7,110 bases of DNA. Source: Bdellovibrionales bacterium. Its GTDB lineage: Bacteria; Bdellovibrionota; Bdellovibrionia; Bdellovibrionales; Bdellovibrionaceae. The notes under the pieces are model-generated. The model saw nothing but the letters and a program-made list of their open reading frames with translations. It was not told where the DNA came from and did no database searches. The stretch lies in NCBI GenBank assembly GCA_027320785.1, contig DAHVKR010000063.1, positions 1 through 7,110 on the forward strand. The letters run 5' to 3'. The position numbers were made by a program, and so were the translations under genes. Below are positions 1 to 6,510 of this stretch, piece by piece. Each line of letters starts with the position of its first letter. Within the stretch, counting starts at the first letter, position 1.

Positions 1-676
1 GTGCAAGCCGTTATTGAATTTAATTTAGATGGTACAATTATTACGGCCAATGAAAACTTTCTGAAAACACTTGGGTACTCATTAGATGAGGTGCAAGGAA
101 AACATCATCGAATTTTCTGCGAATCCGATTATGTAAATTCTGCTGATTATAAAGCCTTTTGGGAAAAGCTAGGAAGAGGGGAGTACGAAGCTGCCGAGTA
201 TAAGCGAATTGGCAAAGGTGGCAAAGAAGTTTGGATCAATGCTTCCTACAATCCCATTTTTGATGCGAGTGGAAAGCCTTATAAAGTGGTGAAGTTCGCT
301 ACTGATGTGACAGAAGCTAAACGTCGTAATGCTGATTTCGAAGGGAAAATGAATGCGATTAGTAAGGCACAGGCCATTATTGAATTTAATTTAGATGGTA
401 CAATTATTACGGCCAATGAAAACTTTCTGAAAACACTTGGATATTCACTAGACGAAGTACAAGGCAAGCATCATCGGATGTTTTGCGAGCCCTCTTACGT
501 TGGATCTCCAGAGTATCGTGCCTTTTGGGAAAAACTTGGAAGAGGGGAGTACGAAGCTGCCGAGTATAAACGGATTGGCAAAGGTGGCAAAGAAGTTTGG
601 ATCAACGCTTCTTATAATCCCATTTTTGATGCCAGTGGAAAGCCTTATAAAGTGGTGAAGTTTGCAACCGATATCA
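1..676 (+). repeat. Two-copy in-frame tandem repeat of 366 bp encoding the PAS units
   Basis: Copy 1 (1-310) and copy 2 (367-676) align without gaps at an offset of exactly 366 bp (122 codons). Positions 11-74 and 377-440 are identical over 64 bp. Two blocks of about 32 bp around 179-210 and 216-247 are also identical to their partners. Between them, 75-162 versus 441-528 differs at many positions, both synonymous and amino-acid changing. The left copy begins inside the unit, so the array may extend upstream. This is a recent duplication or a gene-conversion mosaic. Confidence 0.9.
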
Positions 677-1458
677 CACAAGTTGTAGCCCGAAAAATAG
701 AGTTTAATGAAATTGTATTGGGAACAACAGTGAAATTTAATCAAAGAGTCAAAGAAGTTTCCGAGCGTATTTCCAAAATGGCTCAAGATAATCAATCTTT
801 AGGAGCTACAACTGAAGAGATGAATGCCTCTGTTGAAGAGCTTAGTGCCTCTATTGATTCAATTGCTCAAAATGTTAAATCTGTTGATTCATTGGCAAAA
901 TCAACACAGGTTGAAGCAGACACTGGATCACAGGCTATCGCGAAATCAATCGAATCCATGGAGCTTATTCATAAGTCATCGGAAGAGATTAGTGAAATCG
1001 TCAAAGTGATTAGTGAAATTGCAAGTCAAACTAACCTCCTGGCATTTAACGCAGCCATTGAGGCGGCACGTGCAGGAGAGCATGGTTTAGGGTTTTCAGT
1101 TGTGGCGGACGAGGTTAGAAAGCTTGCTGAAAGGTCTTCTCAGGCAACAAAAGATATATCAAAACTTATTAATGAATCTGTTAAGCGCGTTACGCAAGGC
1201 GGGGAAATTTCAAAAGAAGCAGCTAATTCGTTTAAAAAAATTGTAGAAGGTGTTGGTAAAACAACTTTGGCTATCTCTGAAATTTCTGTAGCGGTGCAGG
1301 AGCAACAGACAGCCTCTAAAGATGTCGCACAAGCTATTCAGCAAGTAGCCGATGCTACAGAAAAAACAGCAACTTCTTCAGATGCGATTGCCCATACAAC
1401 TTCTGAGCTCGCAAATAATGCAGACAGCTTAAAACTCGCTGTTGAGAAATTTGCATAG
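1..1458 (+). CDS. Methyl-accepting chemotaxis protein with tandem PAS domains (5' end missing)
   Basis: Chemoreceptor that should sense an intracellular signal through PAS domains and control a CheA kinase. Residues about 1-103 and 123-225 are two nearly identical PAS-PAC units (core [23 protein letters not shown] part [19 protein letters not shown]). Residues about 240-485 are the antiparallel coiled-coil signalling domain. Its hairpin tip at about 336-380 ([18 protein letters not shown], then [13 protein letters not shown]) is the family hallmark. Candidate methylation/deamidation pairs matching A/S-xx-E/Q-E/Q-xx-A/S are E272-E273, E279-E280 and E434-Q435. No membrane segment is visible, and no CheR-docking pentapeptide ends the protein (it ends VEKFA). 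The PAS-PAS-MCP order resembles Pseudomonas BdlA. The first codon, GTG, aligns with an internal alanine codon (GCA, 367-369) of the second PAS copy, so it is not the true start. The gene continues upstream, possibly with further PAS units. It is followed directly by cheR. Confidence 0.95.
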   Translation: MQAVIEFNLDGTIITANENFLKTLGYSLDEVQGKHHRIFCESDYVNSADYKAFWEKLGRGEYEAAEYKRIGKGGKEVWINASYNPIFDASGKPYKVVKFATDVTEAKRRNADFEGKMNAISKAQAIIEFNLDGTIITANENFLKTLGYSLDEVQGKHHRMFCEPSYVGSPEYRAFWEKLGRGEYEAAEYKRIGKGGKEVWINASYNPIFDASGKPYKVVKFATDITQVVARKIEFNEIVLGTTVKFNQRVKEVSERISKMAQDNQSLGATTEEMNASVEELSASIDSIAQNVKSVDSLAKSTQVEADTGSQAIAKSIESMELIHKSSEEISEIVKVISEIASQTNLLAFNAAIEAARAGEHGLGFSVVADEVRKLAERSSQATKDISKLINESVKRVTQGGEISKEAANSFKKIVEGVGKTTLAISEISVAVQEQQTASKDVAQAIQQVADATEKTATSSDAIAHTTSELANNADSLKLAVEKFA

Positions 1459-1460
1459 TG

Positions 1461-1468
1461 AGGGAAGG
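1461..1468 (+). promoter_or_regulatory. Ribosome binding site supporting the second GTG start of cheR
   Basis: AGGGAAGG lies just after the receptor stop codon (TAG, 1456-1458). Its AGGG core sits 5 nt before GTG at 1470. The earlier in-frame GTG at 1458, which overlaps the stop by one base, has no comparable purine-rich site at a good distance. This favours a protein beginning (M)SLSLSEKCF, close to the usual CheR start. Confidence 0.55.
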
Positions 1469-1469
1469 C

Positions 1470-2315
1470 GTGTCACTCAGTCTGTCAGAGAAATGCTTCT
1501 CCGAATTTGTGAATCTTATTTATCAGCTGACGGGGATTACGATTGGATCCAATCGTATTTCCCTTGTTGAGGGTAGACTGCGTAGACGGGTTTTAAGCCT
1601 CCATTATCAAAGCTATGAAGAGTATTTAGAATATGTATGCACTCACAAAAACGAGCAGGTTGAATTTATAAATTTGATGACTACAAATGAGACCTATTTT
1701 TTTAGAACTCCTCGAGTGTGGGATTACATCGAAAAAATTTTTTTACCTCAGTGGATTTTACAACATCCTGATAAAAAATTGACGGCATGGTCGGCTGCAG
1801 CATCTTCAGGTGAAGAGGCCCACTCTCTAGGTGTGATTTGCCAGTCCTTTAGGGATCAGAATCAAAAATTCAACTATCAAATACTCGGAACTGATATTTC
1901 TACGGAAATGATCGAATTGTGTCAAAAAGGTGAATACTCAGGTCGATCTATTGAAGCATTCAAAAAAACGAGACCTGAACAATTTTTGAAATATATGAAA
2001 TCGATTTCGAATGCGCAGTTTCAGGCTCATTCAGATATTCGCTCGAGATTAAAGTTTCAAACACATAACTTATTTTCTCCTCTCTCTTCAAATGAAGTGT
2101 TTGATCTGATTTTAATTCGAAATGTCTTAATTTATTTCAAAACCTCTGATCAAGAAAAAGTACTGGAAGTGATTCAGCCCAAATTGGCACATGATGGATT
2201 GCTTGTAATTGGCGAATCGGAATCGCTTTCGTACATAAAGTCATCTTTTAAAAGTATTGAGCCTCTTCTTTACTGCCATAAACAGGCAGAAGAAATGGGA
2301 TCGAAAGCTGGTTAA
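1470..2315 (+). CDS. cheR: Chemotaxis protein methyltransferase CheR
   Basis: Cytoplasmic S-adenosylmethionine-dependent enzyme that methylates receptor glutamates, the adaptation step of chemotaxis. From the GTG at 1470 the protein is 281 residues, the normal CheR length; a GTG at 1458 would add four residues. The N-terminal helical domain has the basic stretch GRLRRRV, which in known CheR proteins contacts the receptor methylation helix, and the family motif NETYFFR at about 73-79. The Rossmann-like catalytic domain shows the SAM-binding motif SAAASSGEEAHS (about 108-119), GTDIS (140-144, its Asp a likely ribose contact), FDLILIRNVLIYF (about 211-223) and IGESESL (247-253). The usual motif reads close to SAxCSTGEE, so the Cys and Thr here are Ala and Ser, which is conservative. 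No TPR extension follows. It lies between the receptor gene and cheD, in an arrangement that suggests co-translation. Confidence 0.96.
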   Translation: MSLSLSEKCFSEFVNLIYQLTGITIGSNRISLVEGRLRRRVLSLHYQSYEEYLEYVCTHKNEQVEFINLMTTNETYFFRTPRVWDYIEKIFLPQWILQHPDKKLTAWSAAASSGEEAHSLGVICQSFRDQNQKFNYQILGTDISTEMIELCQKGEYSGRSIEAFKKTRPEQFLKYMKSISNAQFQAHSDIRSRLKFQTHNLFSPLSSNEVFDLILIRNVLIYFKTSDQEKVLEVIQPKLAHDGLLVIGESESLSYIKSSFKSIEPLLYCHKQAEEMGSKAG

Positions 2316-2795
2316 ATGCAAAAAATAATGGATGTGCGAATAGCTGAAGTGAAAATTGCAAAAAAAGGCGAAATTTTGAAATGCATTTTAGGGTCTTGTG
2401 TGGGAATTGCCTTTATCTGGAAGCAAAAAAAAATTTGCGGTCTAGCGCATTGTTTATTGCCATTAAATCCAGATCCTAGTTTCGAAATCGGAGCTCGTTT
2501 CGTAGATCAAGCTTTTAAGTCCTTAATAGCCCTCATGCGAATTAGACCTGAGGATTACTCTCAAGTGGATGTGGTCATTGTCGGGGGTGGGAATATGACG
2601 AACCCTGAAGAACAAGATGATAAAAAAATGATTGGTTATCATAATTATAGTGCAGCCTTGAACGAAGCCAAGAAATACTCTTTCAAAGTCCTTTTTTCAG
2701 AGGGTGGCGGCGAAGAAGGACGAAAAATATTTGTTGATAGTACAAGTTTAACTTATCGGGTGGAGAAAATACCGAGGATTATTAAAGCCTCATAA
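2316..2795 (+). CDS. cheD: Chemoreceptor glutamine deamidase CheD
   Basis: Cytoplasmic enzyme that converts selected receptor glutamines to glutamates; in several bacteria it also interacts with the CheC phosphatase. The 159 residues match CheD in length. The diagnostic nucleophile motif LGSCV gives Cys28, followed by GLAHCLLP with His45, the expected catalytic pair. Further along are a glycine-rich VIVGGGNM (about 87-94), IGYHNY and SEGGGEEGRKIFVD, which fits the usual C-terminal GG..GR pattern. The conserved Thr a few residues before the Cys (Thr21 in Thermotoga CheD, from memory) is replaced: the region reads LKCILGSC. ATG at 2316 follows the cheR stop with no gap, and no Shine-Dalgarno site is present at the right distance. 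Translation probably depends on coupling to cheR. A second in-frame ATG at 2328 is no better served. Confidence 0.93.
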   Translation: MQKIMDVRIAEVKIAKKGEILKCILGSCVGIAFIWKQKKICGLAHCLLPLNPDPSFEIGARFVDQAFKSLIALMRIRPEDYSQVDVVIVGGGNMTNPEEQDDKKMIGYHNYSAALNEAKKYSFKVLFSEGGGEEGRKIFVDSTSLTYRVEKIPRIIKAS

Positions 2796-2799
2796 AGGA
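2794..2799 (+). promoter_or_regulatory. Ribosome binding site of the triple-CheW gene
   Basis: AAAGGA overlaps the cheD stop codon (TAA, 2793-2795) and sits 9 nt before ATG at 2809. It sets the start of the next gene and ties it into the operon. Confidence 0.6.
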
Positions 2800-2808
2800 A
2801 TCGAGAAT

Positions 2809-4311
2809 ATGGACCAAGACCCAGGACTTCCTTCTAAAAGTCACACTAGCGTATATGCTTCATTTTTTCTGAACAAGACGGAGTTTGTTTTAAACGTGAA
2901 ATACGTGCAAGAGGTTGTCAATGCGCCGGCTCAATATACGAACGTCCCTCTGGCACCTGTTTTTTTTAAAGGATTGTTAAACTTAAGAGGTGCCATTATT
3001 CCTATCGTCGACCTCCGGTCACTCTTTCATATAGATAGATCTTCTCATATAGAGAATCAAAAAATTGCTATTGTAGAACAAGATGGTATTTACATGGGAA
3101 TTCTTTTTGATGATACGGGTGAAGTCTTTAGGGAACAAGAAGATGAGAAATGTGATTTTAATGATTTACAATCAAATCAGTTGGTCAGTGGTGCTTTTAA
3201 AAGGGAAAATGGAAAGAGAATACTTCAAATTCTCAATATTCCTCAAATTGTTAATTTTAAGAATATACCCCGCAATCAAATGAACAAAAATCGTCGCCGC
3301 GAAGACTCTGAAAAAAAACGCGGAGAAAGAAGACAATGTATTTCATTTGAAGTTGGGGCTTCGACATGTGCACTACCCATATCCGATATTCAAGAGATTC
3401 TAATGATCCGCGACTTAAACAAATCAGTTTTAAATAACGGAACCTGTATTGGTACAATTGACCTCAGAGGCACAACAGTTCCTGTAATCGATTTTCCTGC
3501 ACTTTTACGCTATCGTGAGCCCGATCATTCGAACGAGTCGACTCATGGGAATCGACGTATTATTGTGATGAAAATGGGAGAAGAGTCATTTGGATTACTT
3601 GTCGACTCTATTGATAGTATAATTTCTTTTTTTGAAGACGATCTTGTTCCTTTTCCAGTTTTGAGTGAAGACAAAATCGAAATGATAAAAGGATGTATAT
3701 CGCTTTCGGTGCGCGAGGACATATTACTTCTCGATTATCAAAAGATATTCAGTCATGAAGAAATTAACGAAATCACACAGGGACACAGCCATCTTTACAA
3801 GACTGAGTCTTCAAAAGTAGAAGATGATAAAAAGAAATCAAGTTCTCGTAAAACTTATATTACTTTCAAAGTGGCTCAGTCCTATGCACTTCCTATTATT
3901 GATGTAAAAGAAATCATCAATATGCCTGAAAAGCTCTTGAACCCTCCTGGTCTTGACTCCTATGTACGAGGAGTATTGAATTTAAGAGGTCAATTAGTGA
4001 CAATTGTGGACACTCGTAAAATGTATTCAGCACATCCACTTGAGTCACAAGGATATCACGAAAAAGTGATCATATTTAAACATCAAGAAATGCAATTTGG
4101 ACTAATCGTAGATTCTGTCGAGTCCATTGTGACTTTTGCTGAAAAAGATATGGTAAAATTACCTCGTGTCCTCAGTCAGACTCAGATGAATGTATTTTCA
4201 ACTGACATTAGCGATGTTGTTGATATTACAGATTTAAATGGGCATAAAACAAATGTGATGATTTTAAGTTTGGAATCTGTGGCAGGGCGAATTCTTAAAA
4301 AAGTATCCTAA
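2809..4311 (+). CDS. Three-domain CheW-like chemotaxis scaffold protein
   Basis: Coupling protein built only of three CheW domains; ordinary CheW has one domain and about 150-170 residues, while this has 500. Domain 1 spans about 12-150 (GLLNLRGAIIPIVDLR at 55-70). Domain 2 spans about 175-325 (IGTIDLRGTTVPVIDF at 214-229). Domain 3 spans about 348-495 (RGVLNLRGQLVTIVDTR at 387-403). Each keeps the LRG turn and the following (I/V)D strand end, the core that contacts CheA and receptors in CheW. The copies have diverged strongly. Linker 1 (about 155-176) is very basic (KNRRREDSEKKRGERR); linker 2 (about 331-348) is charged and serine-rich. No kinase, receiver or membrane segment is present, so it is not CheV or CheA. 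It is the last gene of the visible operon and probably bridges several receptor or kinase contacts in an array. The domain assignment is firm; the bridging role is inference. Confidence 0.9.
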   Translation: MDQDPGLPSKSHTSVYASFFLNKTEFVLNVKYVQEVVNAPAQYTNVPLAPVFFKGLLNLRGAIIPIVDLRSLFHIDRSSHIENQKIAIVEQDGIYMGILFDDTGEVFREQEDEKCDFNDLQSNQLVSGAFKRENGKRILQILNIPQIVNFKNIPRNQMNKNRRREDSEKKRGERRQCISFEVGASTCALPISDIQEILMIRDLNKSVLNNGTCIGTIDLRGTTVPVIDFPALLRYREPDHSNESTHGNRRIIVMKMGEESFGLLVDSIDSIISFFEDDLVPFPVLSEDKIEMIKGCISLSVREDILLLDYQKIFSHEEINEITQGHSHLYKTESSKVEDDKKKSSSRKTYITFKVAQSYALPIIDVKEIINMPEKLLNPPGLDSYVRGVLNLRGQLVTIVDTRKMYSAHPLESQGYHEKVIIFKHQEMQFGLIVDSVESIVTFAEKDMVKLPRVLSQTQMNVFSTDISDVVDITDLNGHKTNVMILSLESVAGRILKKVS

Positions 4312-4332
4312 CTAAGGCTTCCGTTTATAATA

Positions 4333-5127
4333 TTAAATATGAGTATCGGAGCTGTCATCGTAATAAACGAAAAACTCAGCAGCTAAATAGATATAATCAA
4401 TTTGAGTTGTGTCTTTTAAAAGATCGACAGAAACTCGAAGAGTCACTTGCGATTTATTCTGGTTCTTATGGGGTGTTTTGCTGAATATATATGTCATATA
4501 CTTTTGAACTTTGCCGTCGGTTTGAATCAACTCAAGAGGAAATACTCCACTGATGGGATCTCCCTCAATATAAAGTTGTAAATCCTTGTTTTTGGTCGCG
4601 ACATTTAAATTGGAGAAACAAACTTTTTCAGGAAGATATTCTGAGTTTGGAACATGAGTGATTCCCTCGTGTTTGTAAAAGCATTGTTGTGTCTGTATAA
4701 AGGATAGAGGCTTTAGGGGAACAAAGTCTGTTTCATTATCATGGTCAGGTTCACAGCTATTATCATCTTCGCAGGGGGGTAGGAGCTTAGTTTCGCTGAC
4801 TTTTTTATAGGATAATATTCTGCATCCTTCGTTTGTCGGCTGAGTCATGGAGACATAATCCCATGACATGTACTGCCCATCTGGCAATTTAAAACGACTG
4901 ATATGCGCATACTTCCATTTTATCACATTGTCTTGAACATTCTCGCCCGAAAGCCAAGAGGTGAGACCAAAGTATTGAGTGCCTGGGGGCACCTTAGATA
5001 AAATATCATTTTTAATTAAAGTGCGCGACTGATCAGAACAAATTTGGAGAAGTTGTTTGCGATTAAAAGCCAGAGCTGAGTTCGCTAAAAGAAGGGCTAT
5101 TCCCGCAGTGAAAATAAGTTTGAGCAC
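4333..5127 (-). CDS. Secreted protein of unknown function, six cysteines
   Basis: I do not recognise a family. The start is GTG (CAC on the + strand, 5125-5127), set by a strong GGAGG (5132-5136) four nt upstream. Residues 1-20 form a Sec signal peptide: Lys3, a hydrophobic core, and a signal peptidase I site after NSALA. The mature protein of about 244 residues should therefore reach the periplasm or outside. It contains Cys30, Cys102, Cys119, Cys125, Cys149 and Cys170, an even number consistent with three disulfides. Between and after Cys119 and Cys125 is a very acidic stretch (CEDDNSCEPDHDNETD) that could bind cations. The C-terminal half reads as alternating beta strands (QVTLRVSVDL, YIYLAAEFFVYY). 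It runs toward the chemotaxis operon, leaving 21 bp between stop codons, so it is not part of that operon. Its divergent neighbour encodes an exported peptidase-like lipoprotein. A functional link is possible but unproven. Confidence 0.85.
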   Translation of the reverse strand: MLKLIFTAGIALLLANSALAFNRKQLLQICSDQSRTLIKNDILSKVPPGTQYFGLTSWLSGENVQDNVIKWKYAHISRFKLPDGQYMSWDYVSMTQPTNEGCRILSYKKVSETKLLPPCEDDNSCEPDHDNETDFVPLKPLSFIQTQQCFYKHEGITHVPNSEYLPEKVCFSNLNVATKNKDLQLYIEGDPISGVFPLELIQTDGKVQKYMTYIFSKTPHKNQNKSQVTLRVSVDLLKDTTQIDYIYLAAEFFVYYDDSSDTHI

Positions 5128-5246
5128 AAAACCTCCAAAGGCTTGTTAATTTGCGTTCATTACTTAATTCACTACAGGAGGGCGAGAAGATCAAGAACTC
5201 GAAAGCTGGGGCTTGCTTTGGGCGCCGAGTCGGAGCTGGGCGAGTC

Positions 5247-5278
5247 TCTAGAAAGCCTATAGAACTATAGATTCTAGA
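5247..5278 (+). repeat. Imperfect nested inverted repeat before the lipoprotein gene
   Basis: TCTAGA (5247-5252) and CTATAG (5257-5262) are mirrored by CTATAG (5265-5270) and TCTAGA (5273-5278). The outer and inner dyad centres differ by one base because the spacers are 4 and 2 nt. The right arm ends within the purine-rich ribosome binding site. It could be an operator or a 5' leader hairpin. Confidence 0.5.
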
Positions 5279-5287
5279 GGGGGCTCT
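5276..5287 (+). promoter_or_regulatory. Ribosome binding site inside a small perfect dyad
   Basis: The Shine-Dalgarno stretch AGAGGGGG (5276-5283) ends 4 nt before ATG at 5288. It overlaps the perfect dyad AGAG-GGGG-CTCT, a 4-bp stem with a 4-nt loop that fills the space up to the start codon. The site clearly supports this start. Whether the dyad limits translation is inference. Confidence 0.55.
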
Positions 5288-6454
5288 ATGAAATCAGTGG
5301 GTTATTTTGTTTTACTTTTCGTTTTTGGGTTGGTGGGTTGTTCAGAAAATAAGACTTCGACTCTGAGGGGACCTGTTCATCTGTCCGCTGATGTGACGGT
5401 CCATCAACTTTCGGCTCAGGAAAAATCTCCTTTTTTAAGTCGAAAAATTCAATTAGATCAGAACACTTCCTGTGAAGATCGAATCGCCAAAATGGTCTGT
5501 CTATCGAAAAACACACAGGCTGATTTTGACCGCGACTGTGAGTTTGGCCATGTACCCGCCGGTGTGATTCAGAAACTACAAAAAATCATGGAAGAGCTTC
5601 CACCTGTGCATCGAAAAGTTTTTTGCCATCTCGATCGCATTCAGTTGCATCAGAATATTTTTAGCATTGGTTATGCGACTCAGGTTCAAGACGAATGGGG
5701 AATGCCAGCCGGTTATATGTTCGGTATGCGTGAAGATGTATTGAATGGAAGTGGAAAAGACTATTTTAGTTGGAAAGAACAGCTCAACTTTGGTCTTTCA
5801 GATCCCCACGATGATAAGGCTCGTGTTTCTCCAGAAGGGCCAACTGTTCAAGTGGAAATGAATTCAGCAAATCCGACACTTTTGTATGTCATGACACATG
5901 AACTTTCACACATCGTAGATATGCTAAATGGTGCGGACAATATTGATTATGATAAATGTCAGACTTCGCCTGTTCATAATTATTGGAAAGATTGCCCTGT
6001 TCCTTCGACCGCCTTTAATTCGATTAGCTGGGGCCCTCATATGACGGTGATTGATGACAGCCAAGATGTGGATTGGAATCATGCTGAGATGCCGGACAAT
6101 AAATATTTTTGGTCAGCTTCTCATCCTTTGTATGCGAAGTTTTGTTTTTACTTTTGCGGCGGTAAAACATTACCTCCTAATGATGTTCAGGCTTCTTATC
6201 AAGAGCTTCAAAATTCGACATTCTTAACATCCTATTCGACCAGCAGTCCTATGGAGGATTTTGCTGAGGCTTCGGCTCTTTGGGCTTTAGGCGACTCGGG
6301 AAGAGACTTGGGAATTGTGGTAAAAGATAAAGCTGGAATAGCTCTTTTTGATAGTCGTCAGCAAATGCTGAACCCAGAACTTCAGTCTAAGCTTAAGTGG
6401 CTTCATGAATTTTATAACCGTGGAAACTTAAAGACGGATGCTGCTGTAAATTAG
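5288..6454 (+). CDS. Lipoprotein with lethal-factor-like zinc peptidase signature
   Basis: Probable envelope-anchored zinc metallopeptidase. Residues 1-18 are a lipoprotein signal peptide with lipobox LVGC, so Cys18 would be lipidated. The zinc motif is HELSH (204-208: His204 and His208 ligands, Glu205 the general base), followed by IVD. About 115 residues later comes TSY (314-316) and then EDFAEA (323-328). The order and wording resemble the anthrax lethal factor domain (M34/ATLF-like: HEFGHAVD, TSY, EFFAEAF). Recalled LF numbering puts catalytic Tyr728 seven residues before ligand Glu735; here Tyr316 is seven before Glu323. Predicted third ligand: Glu323. Eight further cysteines (62, 71, 84, 113, 224, 236, 286, 290) suggest disulfides. 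The substrate is unknown, and nothing in the sequence shows toxicity. It is monocistronic: its neighbour is divergent and a hairpin follows. The peptidase fold is likely; the specific LF relationship is an inference from motifs. Confidence 0.85.
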   Translation: MKSVGYFVLLFVFGLVGCSENKTSTLRGPVHLSADVTVHQLSAQEKSPFLSRKIQLDQNTSCEDRIAKMVCLSKNTQADFDRDCEFGHVPAGVIQKLQKIMEELPPVHRKVFCHLDRIQLHQNIFSIGYATQVQDEWGMPAGYMFGMREDVLNGSGKDYFSWKEQLNFGLSDPHDDKARVSPEGPTVQVEMNSANPTLLYVMTHELSHIVDMLNGADNIDYDKCQTSPVHNYWKDCPVPSTAFNSISWGPHMTVIDDSQDVDWNHAEMPDNKYFWSASHPLYAKFCFYFCGGKTLPPNDVQASYQELQNSTFLTSYSTSSPMEDFAEASALWALGDSGRDLGIVVKDKAGIALFDSRQQMLNPELQSKLKWLHEFYNRGNLKTDAAVN

Positions 6455-6480
6455 TATCTGGACTCTCATTTTAACTATCA

Positions 6481-6510
6481 GAGATATCCGACATTTCTGT
6501 CGGATATCTC
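6481..6510 (+). terminator. Perfect 13-bp hairpin after the lipoprotein gene
   Basis: GAGATATCCGACA (6481-6493) and TGTCGGATATCTC (6498-6510) are exact reverse complements around the loop TTTC. It begins 26 nt after the stop codon, the usual place for a transcript end. No T-run follows on either strand (CAGTGGG on +), so it is not a textbook intrinsic terminator. It could instead mark an RNA processing or stabilising end, or be a protein-binding palindrome. Confidence 0.6.

Larger units (their letters stand above)
5128..5287. promoter_or_regulatory. Divergent intergenic region with putative promoters
   Basis: These 160 bp separate two divergent genes and must hold both promoters unless transcription starts further away. 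The left half is AT-rich, with TTAATT at 5146-5151 and 5164-5169. The right half is GC-rich, with CGAGTC at 5226-5231 and 5241-5246. TATAGA at 5258-5263 or 5266-5271 could be a -10 element for the rightward gene, but no convincing -35 lies upstream. No open reading frame is visible here. Confidence 0.4.

Noticed and set aside
1..3. GTG as the start codon of the receptor gene
   Set aside because: It aligns with an internal alanine codon (GCA) of the second PAS repeat, so the reading frame simply enters from the left edge of the window.
1..676. CRISPR-like or phage repeat array
   Set aside because: The repeats are 366-bp protein-coding units in one frame, fully explained by duplicated PAS domains.
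448..795. Antisense open reading frame of 115 codons within the receptor gene
   Set aside because: It lies opposite a well-conserved PAS/MCP coding region, has a low-complexity translation with no recognisable domain, and no supporting ribosome binding site was noted.
4312..4332. Bidirectional terminator between the convergent genes
   Set aside because: The 21-bp gap and its flanks are AT-rich, with no GC-rich stem or T-run that I can support.
5176..5181. AGGAGG on the + strand in the intergenic region
   Set aside because: No ATG or GTG follows at a usable distance, and no open reading frame begins there.
5224..5231. GCCGAGTC as a flagellar sigma28-type -10 element (consensus GCCGATAA)
   Set aside because: Only the first five bases agree, and the expected -35 position (near 5205) has no TAAAG-like sequence.
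5286..5516. Antisense open reading frame opposite the start of the lipoprotein gene
   Set aside because: The + strand gene has a lipobox, a strong ribosome binding site and peptidase motifs; the antisense translation shows nothing recognisable.
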